From Collybiopsis luxurians FD-317 M1 (lineage: Eukaryota; Basidiomycota; Agaricomycetes; Agaricales; Omphalotaceae), in assembly GCA_000827265.1 (NCBI GenBank), contig KN834756.1:302509-366508 (forward strand): a stretch of 64,000 nt of DNA, in the 5' to 3' direction. The notes beneath the pieces were generated by a model. The model saw only the letters and a program-made list of their open reading frames with translations, was not told where the DNA came from and made no database searches. Position 1 is the stretch's first letter; every line of letters begins with the position of its first letter. Position numbers and translations under genes: made by a program. Shown here in pieces: positions 61,195 to 64,000 of the stretch.

Positions 61195-62110
61195 ACATTG
61201 CCCAGATCATCTCCTCATCACAAACTTCAAAGGCAACGCTTTATCCAAATCTTTCCTTATCCTAACTATATCCCTCCTCCAATTATTCGCACAAACTGTT
61301 TCTCCATCCCTTGCATCATCACCCACACCCACACCCCCCGCCTTCACCCTCCCCCTTTTCATTGTTGTTGCCAGAGGAGGAGATAGAGAGATGCCACTAA
61401 GAAAGCCACGGGCAACGAACGACGAAGATAATTCTTTGGAGTGCGGATTGAGACTTTTGCCAGCAGCAGCAGCTCGCGAGTTCGATTCCAATTCCAGTAC
61501 CAATTTTGATGTAGCTGCAGCAGCTACTGCTGCAGTCACTTCTCCAACCCTCTTGAGTTCTCTGCCTCTGTCATCCTCCCCTGCCCTCTCCCTACTGTTG
61601 ACCGTCCGTCTCTCCTCCACCTTCTCTGGATACTTGATCTACCCGGCCATGCAAGCCCCTGTCGCATACTGGAGAAGTCAGAAGAGACAGGGTTGGTGTT
61701 GAGGATGATGCCGACAAAGGCTATGTAAGTGTTGCATGAATACAGAATGGGAAGAATTGCGTCGAGTTGGAGGGAGGATGGTGTTGGTGTATGACAGTAT
61801 CGAAACTGCGGTACTTTGAGGAGAATTTGAAGTAGGGGATATACCATCGACGTTGACAAGAGCTGGAAGGACATGTACAAGTTCCGAGTGTGAGCACCTT
61901 AATTTATGTCCCGTCATGCAACCAGGCTATCGTTGTTTGTTTCCTTTACTCTGCCTTTCTTCGTTTCCTGTGCGAATTCAAGGCTGTATCGTTTTGTCTT
62001 CACGATGTTTCCGAGCGGGAGTCGAGGGAACAATGTAGAGGTAGGACGACAAATGGATTCTGCGACTGGAGCTAGAAGTGGATCTCTTATAACAAAGGCC
62101 GGTATGAGTC
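61195..62110 (-). pseudogene. Flavin monooxygenase-like pseudogene (array copy f)
   Basis: Minus-strand blocks match copy e: LVHVLPALVNVDG near 61870, then a QSTAVSILSYTNTILPPTR block, YIAFVGIILNTN near 61700-61740 and a diverged VEERRTVNSRERAGED. The last block reads KELSSSFVARGFLSGISLSP and ends in WRRDIVRIRKDLDKALP near 61230. The linker has expanded Ala/Gly codons (AAVAAAATSK). Frame changes between the blocks show it is broken. Confidence 0.58.
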
Positions 62111-62274
62111 TATCAATTACATTACATACTGGATGACTGACCCAAAATGTTCTATGGTTGGACTTGTTTGCCCATGATGGTGGCTCTCTACATGACTGAT
62201 GAGTTCGCAGGCCGTTAAGATACTTAGTCTAGAAGTAAAGATAGCTTATCCTTTGTATCTATCTGACCCATTCC

Positions 62275-62622
62275 ACCCTTTCGAATTCACCATCACGGCC
62301 ACTACAAACTTCATCATCTTGGCCCTTTCCACTTCCGACCCCACCCCGATGCTCCTGATCACTCTGCGCATCCACCTTGCACCCCCGCGTACTTGGACCC
62401 CGGAAAAATCGTGCCACGAAAATGGTGTCTATTCACTTGTACAACTTCACATGTCAAAATTGAGCCGAATTGAGTCGAAGCCACGCAAAGCAAGAATGAG
62501 AAATTATCCAATTCCATTCCAGGTTGAGATCGTATTGCCCTATCAGTCATATCGTTCTCGGAGCTCTCGCACACAGTTTCGTTGCTCCGCCGGTTTATAG
62601 AGTCGACAAGAAGAATAATACC
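62275..62622 (+). pseudogene. His/Pro-rich membrane protein, 3' remnant (copy 5)
   Basis: Matches to the intact gene include TTCACCATCACGGCCACTAC (His run), GCGTACTTGGACCCCGGAAA (LGPWE region) and GTTCTCGGAGCTCTCGCACA followed by TTTCGTTGCTCCGCC and TTTATAG (tail). The membrane helix and the 5' two thirds are gone. It lies 120 bp from the stop of copy G, keeping the convergent module layout. Confidence 0.6.
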
Positions 62623-62741
62623 CTGTTGAAGCTTCAATATATATTTTCCAACATACAGACTAGTAACAATATGAACGACTATGTACCCCAGTACCCGGCA
62701 ATGGCATGATTTATTGTGAACATTGAGGGCAGAAAAGAGGG

Positions 62742-64000
62742 CTATATATGTGGAATATAATTTGACCAAACGACACCCTGAAGAGCACTGGGAGGGAGAT
62801 CTCTCAAAGCAAGGAAGGATTGAATAATCAGGGCAAGTCGAGCACTTATGTATAGTAGAAGAATTGTGCGATTGAATACCACCGGAAAAGCTTTGACGAT
62901 TGGCCTTTTCTCTTCAAGAATACGAAAAGGCCGAAGACCTCGAATAGAGTGAAATACTGCAAAAGAGACGGGACTGAAAATTGTCACAAGTGAAAAAATT
63001 CTCCACAATAACTGCTCCAAGAAAGTGGGAAAGGTGAAATTCCATGCAGCACAGTGGATGGCACCAAAGACCACCGTGGCATAACACAAAAGGGAAGTAG
63101 CCCTGATAAACAAACGAGTGTGTTCTTCAGCTATATCATATGGATCCCATTCAAAAGATAAGATTCTCTCCGGGGGTCCTTCACTGCGCAAAACCGTTCT
63201 CTCAAAAAGTTTAGTCGGGGAGAGAAAATTTGTGACAAGGTAAATATAATGCACGACCTTAAGGCCGACACCAATGCTGGTCGGATTGTTTGGAGAAGAC
63301 CTCTTGGTCTGATTTTGGTGGAACAATCCCAACAAAAAGTGGCCTGCTTTTCGAAGTTTTCCCATTACAAAAATCAAAAGATGGAGCGGGGGAGCAAAAA
63401 TAAAGAATGGGCCCAGCGAGACATTCATCCAGAAGGGTATTGATTGTCCTTGTGGGTCAGGCGAAGGCTGCTGCTTAGAAGACGACGGCTGTATGGGAGA
63501 TTTGGAGCGATGTCCATTTTCCTGCTTCTCGGTGCCGCTGGTGCTTTGCACTGCCGGGATGCGGATATGACAGCCCACACCCTGTGGTTTGTCCCACCAG
63601 AGAAAATAGACAATGAAATTCAGGGTTGCAAAGGCAACCGTCATGATTTCAAGCTCCGTTGTTGCCAGGTTATGGACCCATCTGGCAAGGAGTTGAGTTA
63701 TGAACCAGCTAGTCTGTCCGATGGCAACAAGTTTGCCGAACCAATCGACGTGGCTACGGTCCTTGATTTCATCCTCCGGTATTCTCCCAATAAAGTCAGC
63801 ATGGGCTGCGAATGAAAGATCGTCGGATGCATGACGAGTGTCGCCGGAATTATATCCGATCCTGCCATACTTGTGAAAACCATAGAAGCTGTCTGTATTC
63901 TGGGTTAAGCTGACTGTATTCTGGGTTTCACGCGCTTTCACTGGGCGAAAGCGCAATACAGAAACAAGCTCGCCGTCTTTGTACAGTACGAATCCACCCA
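62742..64000 (-). CDS. Multi-pass membrane protein, array copy G (5' end beyond window)
   Basis: The frame is open from the right edge (minus strand GGFVLYKDGELVSVLRFRPV) to the stop at 62742, about 419 residues. The family core is present: HVDWFGKLVAIGQTSWFITQ, EGPPERILSFEWD, FGAIHCAAWNFTFPTFLEQL and LRDLPPSALQGVVWSNYIPH. It is the most diverged copy. It has an insertion after VLRFRPV (SLTQNTDSFYGFHKYG region), a Ser/Pro/Gln-rich loop (SPIQPSSSKQQPSPDPQGQ) and a shorter middle. Exon 1 and the start lie outside. No break is seen. Confidence 0.82.
   Translation of the reverse strand, partial: GGFVLYKDGELVSVLRFRPVKARETQNTVSLTQNTDSFYGFHKYGRIGYNSGDTRHASDDLSFAAHADFIGRIPEDEIKDRSHVDWFGKLVAIGQTSWFITQLLARWVHNLATTELEIMTVAFATLNFIVYFLWWDKPQGVGCHIRIPAVQSTSGTEKQENGHRSKSPIQPSSSKQQPSPDPQGQSIPFWMNVSLGPFFIFAPPLHLLIFVMGKLRKAGHFLLGLFHQNQTKRSSPNNPTSIGVGLKVVHYIYLVTNFLSPTKLFERTVLRSEGPPERILSFEWDPYDIAEEHTRLFIRATSLLCYATVVFGAIHCAAWNFTFPTFLEQLLWRIFSLVTIFSPVSFAVFHSIRGLRPFRILEEKRPIVKAFPVVFNRTILLLYISARLALIIQSFLALRDLPPSALQGVVWSNYIPHI

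Noticed and set aside
1..64000. tRNA, rRNA and CRISPR features
   Set aside because: Scanning by eye for T-loop words, rRNA blocks and regularly spaced short repeats found none; CRISPR is not expected in a fungal nucleus.

Overview
The window is nuclear DNA of a filamentous basidiomycete, most likely an Agaricomycete. Genes carry many short GT-AG introns of about 40-90 bp, with microexons of 36 bp and 13 bp. The gene families are typical of mushrooms: a NACHT-WD40 STAND protein, a membrane-anchored TPR protein, fungal Cho2, ornithine aminotransferase and a Zn2Cys6 zinc cluster. I cannot name the species.

Layout. (1) 1-1660: 3' part of a phosphatidylethanolamine N-methyltransferase gene (CHO2), cut by the left edge. 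(2) 2.2-12.3 kb: an AT-rich block with a convergent pair, a membrane/TPR gene that looks truncated (+) and a large NACHT-WD40 gene (-). I rebuilt the latter as six exons and 1667 aa with 21 WD40 repeats. (3) 12.3-28.5 kb: a gene-poor tract. It holds decayed copies of the CHO2 3' end at 18.5-21.1 kb and one tiny Zn2Cys6 gene at 24.6-24.9 kb. (4) 28.5-30.9 kb: a complete 12-exon ornithine aminotransferase gene (-). (5) 33.0-64.0 kb: an array of repeated modules. Each module was built from a His/Pro-rich single-pass membrane protein gene (+), a multi-pass membrane protein gene (-) facing it, and upstream of that a flavin-dependent monooxygenase-like gene (-).

In the array the multi-pass family has seven same-strand copies: five intact, one pseudogene and one running off the right edge. 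Of the His-rich partner only the first copy (33027-34125) is intact. Every recognisable monooxygenase copy is broken. Two inverted-repeat transposons without genes landed in this array. One, in the multi-pass pseudogene, has an interior made largely of telomere-like CCCTAA repeats. The other, in a His-rich pseudogene, has 141-bp terminal arms and an 11-bp target duplication.

How genes may work together: CHO2 (membrane lipid methylation) and ornithine aminotransferase (arginine breakdown) are ordinary metabolic genes. The NACHT-WD40 protein belongs to the STAND class linked in fungi to non-self recognition. The function of the multi-pass/His-rich/monooxygenase module is unknown; linkage and repeated co-duplication are the only evidence that its parts are related.

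Exon borders were derived by hand from reading frame, splice consensus and family resemblance. No search or RNA evidence was available.
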